Notes under the pieces: model-generated
What the model was told of the DNA's origin: nothing
What the model saw: only the letters and a program-made list of their open reading frames with translations
The model's database searches: none
Position numbers and translations under genes: made by a program
NCBI GenBank assembly: GCA_035079385.1
Contig: JAVHKY010000053.1
Location: forward strand, 4,464,001 to 4,528,000
Length of the DNA stretch: 64,000 nt
Reading direction: 5' to 3'
Origin: Aspidiotus rigidus
Lineage: Eukaryota; Arthropoda; Insecta; Hemiptera; Diaspididae
Shown: piece after piece, positions 37,877 through 49,400 of the stretch
How the letters are laid out: the number at the start of each line of letters is the position of its first letter
How positions within the stretch are numbered: position 1 is the stretch's first letter

Positions 37877-38162
37877 TAGGGTTTGCAACCGAAATGATTT
37901 CAACCGGTTAGTGATTATCGGTCATACATTCTCAAAATTTGAAACAGTTATCGGTCAAACGGTCAGAAAATTTCCCAGAAAATATCGGTCATAACTGTTA
38001 TAACCGTTTTACAACAGTTATAACCGTTTTATAACCGCTACAACCGTTTTATTTTTGAAACAGTTAACGGTTGTCGGTCAATCAAACGGTTAACGAACTT
38101 TTTTTGTTTCGGTTATCGGTTGTGACAGTTATATAACTGTTAGGCCTATATTGCAAATCCTA
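37877..38162. mobile_element. hAT-type MITE built of AACNGTT motifs
   Basis: This 286-bp element has termini TAGGGTTTGCAA and TTGCAAATCCTA. It is flanked by a perfect 8-bp duplication, ATATGGAC, at 37869-37876 and 38163-38170. The interior is dominated by AACGGTT, AACCGTT and AACTGTT/AACAGTT strings in both orientations. No coding capacity. It sits in the tail of the LINE relic. Confidence 0.85.
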
Positions 38163-38432
38163 ATATGGACTAAATAAATTTACATATAATGTTACAATAT
38201 TAATGTAAATATGAGTGTGTAGTATATTCTCAATAAGGTACCTATTATTAATCAATCAAAATTCGATGTTCGATAAATATTTAAATTTTCGTAAGGGACT
38301 CTAGTGAAAAGGCCAAAAGCGACATTTTCCTGTGACGTCACAGCGATTGCAATCAGGAGGAAAGTATCTGCTGCTTTTCTTATCAGTTTACACCGTTTAC
38401 AGTCGAATCGATGATTGAACTTCAGGGCTGAC

Positions 38433-38924
38433 TAGTGGTGGGCAATAACCGATAGTTTGAAACTACCGATAGTCCGATAGTCTTCCTCCTGATACTATCA
38501 TTCTATTTATTCGGTAGTTTTCTGGAAAACTATCGGTAGTATCGATATACCGATAGTGTTTCCATTTCATCCATTTAGGGCAGTGGTGCGCTAGTGTTCA
38601 GAAGAAAATCACTCATACTTTTCCTCTGTTATTTCCAATTTTTATACTCCACACAATTTTTTCTTATTTCTTGGTCCCATTCAAAGTTTACATAATATTT
38701 TTCTTCTTTCATCAATTTTTCTCACTTTAAGAAGGAAAAAATAGTAACATATTATGACAAAATTTGTTGAAAAATACTTACTACGGGTATCGGTAGTGAC
38801 GATAGCGGTGAATGGTGATATTCTAACGATAGTTTTCCAGTTACCAATACTATCGGTAGTATCGATAGCTCAACAGAAAAACTATCGGTAGTATCGATAG
38901 TTGTACCGATAGTGCCCAACACTA
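38433..38924. mobile_element. hAT-type MITE with TATCGATA motifs and a perfect target duplication
   Basis: This 492-bp element begins TAGTGGTGGGCAATAACCGA and ends CCGATAGTGCCCAACACTA. It is flanked by a perfect 8-bp duplication, GGGCTGAC, at 38425-38432 and 38925-38932. Multiple CCGATAG and TATCGATA strings lie near both ends. It belongs to the same family as the 30.25-kb copy by length, termini and motif content. Confidence 0.88.
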
Positions 38925-38932
38925 GGGCTGAC

Positions 38933-41900
38933 GGGCTGAGGCTTCTATATCCTTCAAGTATTGGAGCGTTTTTGTTTTTGATTAGGCATATTATAACCTA
39001 TTATAAAATACGTTGTAGATGAATGCAACTTTGCAATAATATAAGTCTCACAACTCAACACTCGGAAAAAGGAGGAGGTATCCCGTCTCCGGACTTCTAT
39101 TTAATTCCCATTTGAAGCCCTGTTTCCTCTTTTGAATCCCTGAAGCCCATAGGGTACTCGAAGGCTTCAAGTAAGTAGGAACAATGTTTACCGGGATCAA
39201 ATAAAATTTCGCAACTTGATAGAAAAGGGTCATGTGAAACGCCTTAAAATACCTAGTCATGTTTTTCTGTTCGAAGTACCATAACTTAAAGCAATCTGCG
39301 ATGATCTTTGTCTTCTGTATCATCTTCTTTTAATTTAAAAGGTAGGTAGTGCGTTTTTCAAATCATGTAGGTCTAACCTAAGTTGGTCTCTTTTCTTCTC
39401 ACTCCAATCAAATTAAAATGGGATTTTTTCGTGAACGTGAGTTTAAAGAAATTGAGCAGTTTGATCTCTCAAGCTAAGTAAGCTTTGAGAAGCTCAAAGC
39501 AGAGTTCTATAAATACAAATGCGGACATGAGCCGTTATATTTAGTCGTTACGTCATGCTTCATTCGTCTTTACAGTTCCCTAGGTGTTTGTAGGTAGGAT
39601 GAGAGGAGTTGAATATTTTACAGAGTTTTGTTGTCTGCTTCCTGCGGCAATTAGTCTAATAGTTCTCTTTATTATTTTCAATTGATCATGATAAACTATT
39701 ATCACTGCATTAGTAAGGCGCTACATCAGTTAAGGACCTAGCGCCTTACATCAGTCACTGGAATAAGAAAGTTTGAAGATAAATGATGACGTAAGACTAC
39801 CTATATTATGGTGACTCTCCGACTCATGTTCTCACTGCTCGTGTTTACGTCAGCGAATAAGGCTCTACTGAAGAAGATGGGCGGGGCTGATTTTTAGATC
39901 GAAAAACATCAATTGAACGAGATTTCTGTAACGTTTTATGACATTTCGTAATCCACAATGAGTGAGACTTAGGCTACAATATAGTAGGTACCAGTATCGA
40001 CAAAATGCTTCATCTAAATTAACAGAGGACGAGAAGCGGAGCTACGAGTGTATAATCGGCTCCCGACCGGCTAAGTACATAAAAACGTTGGAAAGTTGTT
40101 GGTAGGGTATATCGAGGTAGGTCTTGGAGTGAGTATTTGGAACAGTAAATTCAATGTCAATTCCTGTTTTCCCCGAGCGTCTCGTTCTTTTCTGTAGTTT
40201 GCAGTGCAATTATATCAAATTTCTTTATCTGCCTTCCTAATTCAATTTAGATAGGTACTTGAAAATGGATAAGCGAATGATCAGTTTGAAGGCAATTTTA
40301 AGCTAGATAGGCCTGTATCGCCCGAACTAAAAAGAAAGAACAAAATTGATTGCATTTTCATAGATCAATATTACTTAAGTGGTAAATTCTGTACCCATAG
40401 GTAATTGTTACAAAATTATCAGTATTCTCTGAATGGAAATCTGCGTTCCTCGAGAAAAACAGTCAATCTTATCAATTTTAGAGTTAGTATACATCGAAAG
40501 ATTTGCAACCAAGCGAATTTCAAAAAGTAACTTCGATCATTAGTGGCCGGTAAAGAAAGCTCGCGAGCACTCTCCAAGATATTTTAAGAGTCTTTGCTCA
40601 GCACCCTCAAAGAAGAATCATACGTCTTGCGTGAATCAGCGAGTCAGTTTTCCCCCTCTAATTGTAAATTGTCGCCTTTTACTCCGCTTCCATATTTTTT
40701 GCCATGAATTAGATTGAAATTTAGGCCTTCACGACATTTCAGGTGAAAATACTTATAGAAAAAATATACGGGGGATGAAATCGAGAGGTGGGTAAATTAT
40801 TATGTCATTCAACCTGGAATGAGATATTAAAAATGAAAAAAGTGTGTCAGTCTTCGTTTTCACCTTCGTGTGGAGATTCTTTTCTTCTACTAAAAATGCG
40901 TTTTCATGAATAGTAACGTCATTGACATTGTTCTATTACTTGTAGGCCTAGCTATTACGAAACCGCAAGTATGTAACGATTAACGATGCGTAAATTCGTC
41001 TAACCTCGAACTGAGGAAAAAGAATCATCTACAATATTTATACGGAGATGAAAGTCAGTAATGGCTTTGTTGTTTTGCTGATCTCTTTCTTTTTCTTTTT
41101 AGCTCTGCTTTGAAAAATTCCCACCAAGTTGAAAGAACAAGTGTACGTGGGATAAAGCGTTTCTTGGAAAACTTGACAAACATTATCCAGAACAATGCAA
41201 CATACAAGAATTAGGAAAAAGAGAAAATATCCCGAATATTTTACCAATCCAAAATTAATAACCACGTATTTAGGTAACTCATTTATGAAGTAAATTGAGC
41301 GTAAAACCAATAAGAATAAAACTATCCATTTCTGATCGCCCTCAACATACTTGATAACAAAAAACAGCGTTTCTATTCCAACTAAGAGCTTCTGATTTAT
41401 TGTTACGGCAAATTTTCCAGAACTTCTACATTCATGAAGAAAATTCAAAACATTTTCCAAAATATCGACAGAATGTAAAATACTCTGTCACATTTTTTTA
41501 ATAATTTTCTATTTCCTTGCTACGTAATAAGCGAGTCCCAATAAAGAAGATTAATAAAAATCGTATAATAGATAAAGCTACCACAAGTATAAATAATATA
41601 GATAAGGAAAATAATTCTTCTTACGACTAAAAACTTATAAGAGGTTATATCACAAACGAACAGATTATCAATAAAAACGAAACAGTATTAATAAAATGAA
41701 TACAATTGCGAGTAAAAGAATCAGATCAGCCAGAATAGACGAGTTCGGAAATATGCGTGCGCCGGCGTGGAAATATTAGAACTAAGAGTATAACATTTTT
41801 GGTAACTGAAATAGGACTCTATTAGAAGTGTATAAAATTTGAAACAGGATATTATCGCCGGTATAGAGCACACTTGGAGTAATTATAAACTTTTGAATTG

Positions 41901-41986
41901 AAAAAAAAAAAAAAAAAAAACTCTGGCCTCTCGGGTCGGAACTACAATAAAATGGTTGACGAATTTCATATCAGTCTTCTTCAAGT
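38933..41986. other. Mostly gene-free stretch downstream of mucolipin
   Basis: No exon is confidently recognised. An open minus-strand frame at 41038-41460 (140 codons) contains several hydrophobic stretches but no domain I know and no splice partners. It may be a chance frame in AT-rich DNA. An A run lies at 41901-41920. Confidence 0.4.
41038..41460 (-). CDS. Hypothetical membrane-like open frame
   Basis: This 140-codon frame starts MENVLNFLHECRSSGKFAV. It has two or three hydrophobic segments (around residues 28-37, 46-56 and 76-92) and a Lys-rich run near the C-terminus. I see no known motif, homologue or clear promoter. It could be an exon of an insect chemoreceptor-like gene, but nothing specific supports that. 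A chance frame is equally likely. Confidence 0.2.
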   Translation of the reverse strand: MENVLNFLHECRSSGKFAVTINQKLLVGIETLFFVIKYVEGDQKWIVLFLLVLRSIYFINELPKYVVINFGLVKYSGYFLFFLILVCCIVLDNVCQVFQETLYPTYTCSFNLVGIFQSRAKKKKKEISKTTKPLLTFISV

Positions 41987-44900
41987 TCAAATTCTTTTTT
42001 GTTTTCTTCCTTCAGCCTCCGTACTCGGAATACGAAAACTGAAACCTGTACAATCAAAAGAGGAAAGAGTAATTTAATACACATAGATGCGCTCATTTAC
42101 CAAGTTGATAAAAAAAGATAAGATTAATAGAACGCGATCAGCCTCAGGTTTTGAGGGAGGATAATCTGAAGCACTAAGATTGACGGAAAAAAAACTCTAC
42201 TTATATTATAAGAATTTGATTTTTATCTTAATCGCTGATTTTTTCTCAAAGATACATCACATATTTAAACAGTAAAAAAAATACAAATATATTTTTTCCT
42301 TGCTCTGAAATAATTGTCCGAAAGAAAATAGAAATACATTTTCTTGCGCCGAAATCTGAAATAAAAATCTTTAAAAGTGCATTTACTGATGATATGAGTC
42401 ATAAAAACGTCGTACCGCCAACAAAGTAAAGATTTCAAATAATCGCATATTCTTTGATGATTTTGATTTTCATTCCCTGCAACAATTAGATCTTCACTGT
42501 CCTCTACAAAGTCGGTCTCCATTATAAATTGTTGTAGATCAGATTTTGGGAATCCGTTAGTGTAATATTCCTAAAGAGAGATAGGAAATATCAATACAAA
42601 ATAAGTCAAAGAAAAATGTAAGCTTCTTCGCCCATTGGATCACTATTACTTTACTAACCTTGATTGTTTCATACGCATCCAGAATCACAGACAGGAACAA
42701 GTTCAGCACGACGTAGATAAAAAGACTGATGAATCCGTACAGATATAATCGACTATACCACCATAAAATAGGCGAATCAGTCTCCAATATCGTGAATGTA
42801 GCGAACATGTCATCTCCGTTAACCAAAGAAAACAGATTCTCAGATGTGCGTGATAACGATCGGAACTGTAAATAAATCGAAATTATGAGTAAGAAGATTT
42901 ATCAGAATCGGTGAACGTTGGGACTTTATTGTTCAAAATTCCTACTTTGATGTGGAATGGACCTAAAACAAGCCAACCACAAAATATGAATCCGGCATAG
43001 ATAATCAAGGTACCCAGTAAAAATCTCATCATTTCAGGAAACGCTCGCTTTATCGTCATTATCACAATCTGAAAACCAATGAATAGGATACATTACATAC
43101 GAGCTCAATTGTCACACCCGTTTCAAAACCCCGAAGTTAATTTCAGCAAAAAATCCGTTATAAAATGTAATGGAATCCCAAATTATATCTTTAGTCTGGT
43201 ATTAGAGATTTTCAAAACAATAGCGCTCTCATTAATGAATCCAAGAAGAGAAAAATTAGTGTTTCAATCCTTATGAAAATACAGCCCAAGGGTTGCAGGA
43301 AACGAAGTCCAGGAGAATGATGATGATGCCGAAAGGACGCCCTTAAGGTTTTTTTTTTTTGTACTTACTGCGACAATTTTCATTCCATTATAATTTCTTA
43401 ACGTCCTTCCAGCCGAGCTCCTCCCCTCCCATTGTACATTACGATCTAAACTCACATTATAATTCTTGAAGAATCCGAAGTAGCGTAAGACGCCAAACCA
43501 AACTAACATTGTACCTGTTCCTAGACACAAACTGCAGATACTCCATTCTTTTGTTGTATATTCCTGCAAAAGTAAAATACATTTATACTAAATGCTGTCA
43601 ATTTTTATCCTATTCACTTTTTTGTGTATAGTCTACGAACGTTTCGCGATATCCTTCCTTCCATGTATGATCCAATAATAATGAGTATATCGTTCACAAT
43701 GATCATTATGTACCAGAAGTTCCAAAATTCCAGTCTTCCTTCCATACTCAGGTTGGTTTTCCTCACTCGTCGGAAATAACTAGCGGTTTTCTGAAACAAC
43801 ACGTCATTCAAGTAAAAGGTCTCCACGCTAATGTTAGACTCTCAATACAAGTTAAGGAGAAGGAAGGAAGTCTATGAAAAAATCTGTTCAATACAAAGTT
43901 TTCTTACATGTTTTAAAATTTGAGCCTTCAATACAGCGCGCGTACACAAAATTAACGAAATGCTACAGAAGAATATTATCACCGAGTTTAGAGCGGTATG
44001 CCACATAGTTTCCGCTCGAATCGTTCCTGAAAATGATGAATAAAAAATCGTTAGTGAAATAAGGGGTACAATGGTTTCATACACTTGTAATTCAAAACTC
44101 ACTTGAGAAGTTCGGATCATGCGGGCAGACATGTCGTTTTAGGTTACTTTGTAACGAAACCTCCATTAAACCATCCATATTACGATTGTCAAAAATGATC
44201 TGCGAATACGTGAAAAAATTTAGAGAAGCACATAGATTACATGAAGTCAACATTTCATACATCGTACCCTACCATAATGTCAAATTTTCCGCATCGTGCG
44301 CCTCCTGGTCGATAAGAAAACGCGATTAAAGAAAATTCCAACGTCACTTCCAGCAGTAACTGATAATTAACTACAACTCCGTTTTCCTTGAGAAGTTGCA
44401 CTAAGGAAAAATTTGCGGCCTCATCAACTCGAACATTAAAACATTCTGAAAATCAGATTCGGAGTTTCAATCAAGTTCGCGACATAAAGAACATAGTTTG
44501 GCACCTAAGTTTACGAACTTCTGTCAATCTCGGGTTCAATCGAATAGTCTACTTTTGGATAGTGTTCCAGGCAAAGACGTAATGGACTAGGACTGTGATT
44601 TTGTTTATGATACGAGAAATATCCGAGCGTCGTATTTACCTCCGCGTACTAGAATCAATCAATTGGAAATAATGAATGCGCATTTCTATAATAAAATACT
44701 ACAGAAAATGAATCCCACTGACACCTTTTGACAACTCTTTAAATCAGGAACGTAAAATGAGGAATTTTCCACTCAATATTCATTTTTGACTAGGTTCGTA
44801 GAATGGCAAAATTCTCATATTACCCATTACTAATGATTGTAAAGATTCATTCGACTGATAAGGATTACGACGGTATTAGTATATTTTTTTGAATGGTTAT

Positions 44901-45627
44901 AAAACTGATCATAGTTGAGAGATGTCTGGAATGGTTACTTGCAACGTACTTTTTTTGTGGCGAAGTCAATATTGTCGATCAGTTGGTTTTTTTGATAAAC
45001 AGCGAGAGGGCCATTTGCTGGAGGATAGATGGTAACTTCCCTCGTTCCGTCCCATTCTTTCAAAAAAAGACGTGAAAACGCTATACGATTGCTCGTCGCA
45101 TAATTTATATGACTGTATCGATTTTCCGCAAATACACACAGCTGGTAACAAAAGTAAATACAATGAATGACTCGTATTTATCATCAGTATTCTCAAATAC
45201 GTATTGAAATCGAGGCTGTATGAGTTTTTTCAGCTTCAGAAAAATCAAAAATCACAGAAGCCTAACCTAACTCAGAATGGTGGTTCAGCTAATGAGCATT
45301 ACCTGATAAGTGACTAGGAAAATTTTTATAACTTGAATGGCAAATTTATAAGGCAAACGACGTTTCGTCTGCCATTTCTCGATTGGATTGAGGAAGAAGA
45401 ACCTCAACTTCTTCTTCAAACGAATTGTTTCCACTCGGGCTTCATTACTCATAGGAGGTTCTGGTGGTGGAATCTGGCCGTCGATTAATAATTCATCTTC
45501 TGCAAAAGCGGGCAAGAAAGGTTAATTTCCGACGGAGACACGTACATCAGGGTTTCGCGTTGACAATCTTACCATCTTTTCGACTCGTTTTAGCGTTACA
45601 GGTTTGCAAATCCGCGGGGGTACCCAT
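41987..45627 (-). CDS. Trpml: Mucolipin, TRPML lysosomal cation channel
   Basis: This is a six-transmembrane Ca2+/Fe2+-permeable channel of late endosomes and lysosomes, gated by PI(3,5)P2. Exons read on the minus strand are 45573-45627 (ATG), 45303-45499, 44950-45141, 44273-44445, 44103-44199, 43908-44026, 43641-43790, 43456-43563, 42946-43068, 42659-42865, 42387-42570 and a terminal exon from 42045. I see the basic segment [17 protein letters not shown] before TM1, the lumenal domain with [19 protein letters not shown]-like [13 protein letters not shown] (TM2), [19 protein letters not shown] (TM4), and [13 protein letters not shown] (TM5). The pore filter is NGDDMF, followed by [18 protein letters not shown] (TM6). 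The stretch 44446-44949, which should finish the lumenal domain, contains stops in every frame I tried. Exon 7 needs a GTTCGT donor. The last exon's frame gives stops at 41987 or 41971 depending on the donor. Confidence 0.9.
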
Positions 45628-46473
45628 TTGTTATCATTACGCGAGCAATGCAGTCTGTGCAGTAAAGTACTGATCGAGAATTCACCTGAACGTATGAAAT
45701 AAGAACCTTATTATCAAAGTAAATATGAGAGAATTGTAAGAGAGGCGGTTTTTTACTGACTAGGATATTCACGTACCGAATATTGATATTTTTCTGTACT
45801 TTTTGACCGAACATCGAAGCGACCTGAAACGAAATCCAGATCCAAATCATGGATAGTAATGCGGAGACGTTTATTCTTTCGAATATTATCGGTTACTCAA
45901 CATAGAAACAATGAAAATAATTCAACGCAGATTTATTAATGCGAACTTGTATTATTTAATTATTAATGCGCTATTATTGGTCTACAGTTTTGCTACAACC
46001 ATGGTTACGAGTTATTGTACGAAAGAGAGGGAGTGAAAACGACAAAGGTGTTATCAGTATGATATCAGTTGTGATTTCTGACAATATTGACGTGGAGAGA
46101 GGAGAACGAGGGGGACACGAACAGCAGACTCGAGTATGACCACGTGAGAATTTGTGAACTCGATATCCAGCGAGAACCAAACCAAATCAAAATCAAATTC
46201 GTCTTTTGAGTGAGGGACTGCGAACGTCGATGAATTCGAAGAGATTTTTCTATCGATTTTCAAGTTTATCTTCTAAGCATCATCGTGATAATGATTTTAT
46301 TGAGCCACGAATAATCAAACACTGCTTATCAGATTGGATGTAACGTACGTTTTGAACAACAGGTACAACCACCCTCTCGAACTATCACTATAGTATATTG
46401 ACATCGTTCAATATTGAATTAAGAATGTTACATTGTTACAGCGAAAGAAGAGAACTGTCATACTTGTGCTGAT
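45628..46473. promoter_or_regulatory. Shared upstream region of mucolipin and TARBP1
   Basis: The mucolipin and TARBP1 start codons face away from each other across about 850 bp, so this stretch must hold both promoters and 5'UTRs. TTGTTACAG at 46433-46441 looks like a splice acceptor just above the TARBP1 ATG, so a non-coding first exon further left is possible. No TATA box is clear in either direction. Confidence 0.5.
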
Positions 46474-49400
46474 ATGGATAATACACCGGATATAGACCAA
46501 ATATTTGAAACTTTTTTATCAACAGTTTGGGGATGCCTTCAGAAAGATCATGTTGGGGACAACACTTGGAAACTTCTCATCAGTAATGTTGAAATATACA
46601 AGAAGAATGAACTGATACTTTCTCCTTCAATGGTGAATCATTTATCGAACATCGTCATTCACTGTTCTCGTAAATGCTACGAACACTCATCGAAGATACG
46701 AGACGTTGTGTACTCATCTTCGATATTCGATGCCATAGCGGCAATATTGAACGTATTAGATTTGAATCGAGTGGTATCAACGATAGCTACCGCTCTTCCT
46801 AAAACAATACATGCACTCGAGAGTACGCTCGAGGGTGCTAATAATGATGAAAGACGAGGTGAGATACTTTTGATACTTTTTCGATTGCTGGACGTACTTT
46901 TTACGCATATTGCCGAGCGAGAAAGTCTTGAATATTCAAGCGTCCTCGCAGCCAATGAGAGAACAACCTTTGAAAAATTACTCTCTCGAGTTCTATTGTA
47001 CGAAGATCCAAAATTAAGGGTCTATTCGCTTTCCGTAATGAAAAAGTATTACTGTTTCACTAGATCTACATTTTTCGTCGACGAAATAAGGAACAACGTT
47101 GTTCATAAGCTTGTTGAAGATGAATCATCCGCCCAAATGTGCCTAGCCGTTCTCACGCATTTGTTTCGCTCGCAGGTTGAACTAAAAGAGAAGTCGACAT
47201 CGTCAAACTGTGATGAATTTTGGATAGTGTTGAAGAAGTGTTTCCATTCGGACGTTGATACGCGAAAGCGTGCTCTGCCGGTTTTGAAATACGTAATTTT
47301 TAATTCTGATTTCCATTCCGACTATCGGGCTTGGTGGAAAACGTATTTCACTATATACGATATCCTAGATGAGAAACAATCTCATTTGGTTTTACCAGCA
47401 TTGAAATTGATGAAAACACTGAGCAATTGTGAAGTCGAAGTTGACGATTTTTGGTTACTGAACTTGACAGAACAAGCTACGCTGCATGATTCACGAACCG
47501 TGAGAATGAAAGCATTAGAGCATTTCTTTGAATTGGATGTGAATCGGTTTCGAGAAGACCATGTACAAATTCTTGTAAAAATAATGCGCGCTTGTAACGA
47601 TTCTACTCTGTTCAGAAAAATTTTGCAGACCCAAAGTTTGGATGCGTTTAAAAATAGCTTTAAGAAATGGATGAACGCTTTGGACACGACTCCTTTCACG
47701 GATAATTTCAATAAGCTACTCCTCGATGATATAATGAATCAAAAATGGTCTCCTGTACCGTTGTATTATGTATTAGAAATTTTATCCGAACATCCGCGCA
47801 CATGTTCCAAGTTCATCTGTGACCAGAAGGCTAAGACTTTCATCCAGAGTGTGACACGCATGCATAATATTTGTATCAGAAGTGCTGCACAAAATCTTTT
47901 CTTGAGAATTCTTCTCAAATGTGAGGATTGCGATTTCTACAGCGTCGTTCAAATTTTTGAGTTTTTAAATTTCTGCAATGAAAAAGAATGTCTTCAACGG
48001 GAAACGCGCACCTGGTCTGAAATTTGTGAAATAATTCGATCGCGCATCACTTTTCCAGTTGCGGAAAAATGGATAATGAAAGAATTTTCTCTCAAGCTGC
48101 AATGTGACGATCGGTCATCAGATAAGGTTTTGTCGAGTCTAGCGAGGAATTTTGTTCTATTACACGACGCTCTCAAACTATTTGACAAGAGTAATTTGGT
48201 TCGCGAACATTTTGTGAAAATAACAACTTTTTTTAAAACAGCGAAGTCAGATCCATACGTTAATACCAAAGTATTGGACAATAATTTAAAATTTTTGGTG
48301 AACTTATCGGAATATTTTGCCGTCGACAATTTAATCTCGAGCAATTATGTTGATATTGTGACGTACACATTTGAAAGGATCGAGAAAAATAGTAGTAATT
48401 TGACGTTGGTAGATTTTTATATGTTCTGTCTCAAAAAAATCACTCCTTGTTGCTTTTATAAAACGGATAAAAATTTGAGCAGTTTAGTGAACAACTGGTT
48501 GCCAAAGATATGTCGCGATGTTTCCTCATATTCTTGTCTGATGCTCATGGAATGGGTTAGAGAAATATCGCAAAGTAAAATACATGTACGCTCAGAAGAT
48601 TGGAGGAATATCATTGATTCGAAGACTCGTAATTATGTGAATGAATGTAAGGAAGAGTCATTCATTCTCGATTGCGGCAAAAGTCAGATGAATGGGTCTG
48701 TGAGTGTGCCTATCTCCAATTACATGAATACATTCTGGCGCTTATTCACTTCGTGCACGAAGACTATGTCTGAGACTTTGCAAGACTATTTCGATCCAAC
48801 TACAGTTTTCGATTTAGTTTTTGAAGCTTTCCACCTGGCTAGGAATGAAAATTTATTACCTTTATTCGAAGCACTGAAATATATTTGTCGAAATAACGTC
48901 GTGTTGAATTGTGAACAGTCGATGATTAGAATAATCGATTACAGTTGGAATAAACTAGAAGAAATACAAGCCACACCATACTATCAAAGTGCCGTCTATC
49001 AGTGGATCAAGACTTTCATTCAGCGGTCGTTACTACAATGTAATGTGTATCATTACAAAATCGAGTTTGTGAGTAAGTCACTTCTATTTTTCATCTTATA
49101 AATAATAATGTATGGATGCGTGACCTACGTATTATTTTTGCAGTGTGTCAATGAATTTTTGGAAAAAGCTGCGAAAAATGGAGGGCAGTCATTCGACTAC
49201 GTGGCCGCCGTTCTCAAACAGTTATCCGAGATTGAAGATGTTCATCTTGTATACCATTCTGTTATCCGTACTTTTGTGAACGCTTTCTGTACTGTTCATA
49301 TGAGTCGGAAGGACCAGAGGTACTTTTCTTTACATATTATTGGCAGATTAGGAATCAGAATACGCAAGAGAGAGAAAAGAAAAAAAATCTGTCATAAAAA

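Larger units (their letters stand above)
35961..38220 (+). pseudogene. Third LINE relic, interrupted by repeat A and a MITE
   Basis: Reverse-transcriptase blocks appear in broken frames: VKQEDPLSSVLFNNALEEIL (36450-36500), KFADDVIVISES (catalytic FADD, about 36570-36605), then after an insertion RIAKAWNKYWSLKEIF (37145-37190) and SQTWTL (about 37482-37500). The C-terminal tail W-AGL-ARLKDERW to DEWEKL runs to about 37870. It is related to the LINEs in the TARBP1 introns. Many frameshifts show that it is inactive. The left end is unclear. Confidence 0.7.

Noticed and set aside
46677..48344. Minus-strand open frames opposite TARBP1 exon 1
   Set aside because: Antisense shadows of the 865-codon exon.
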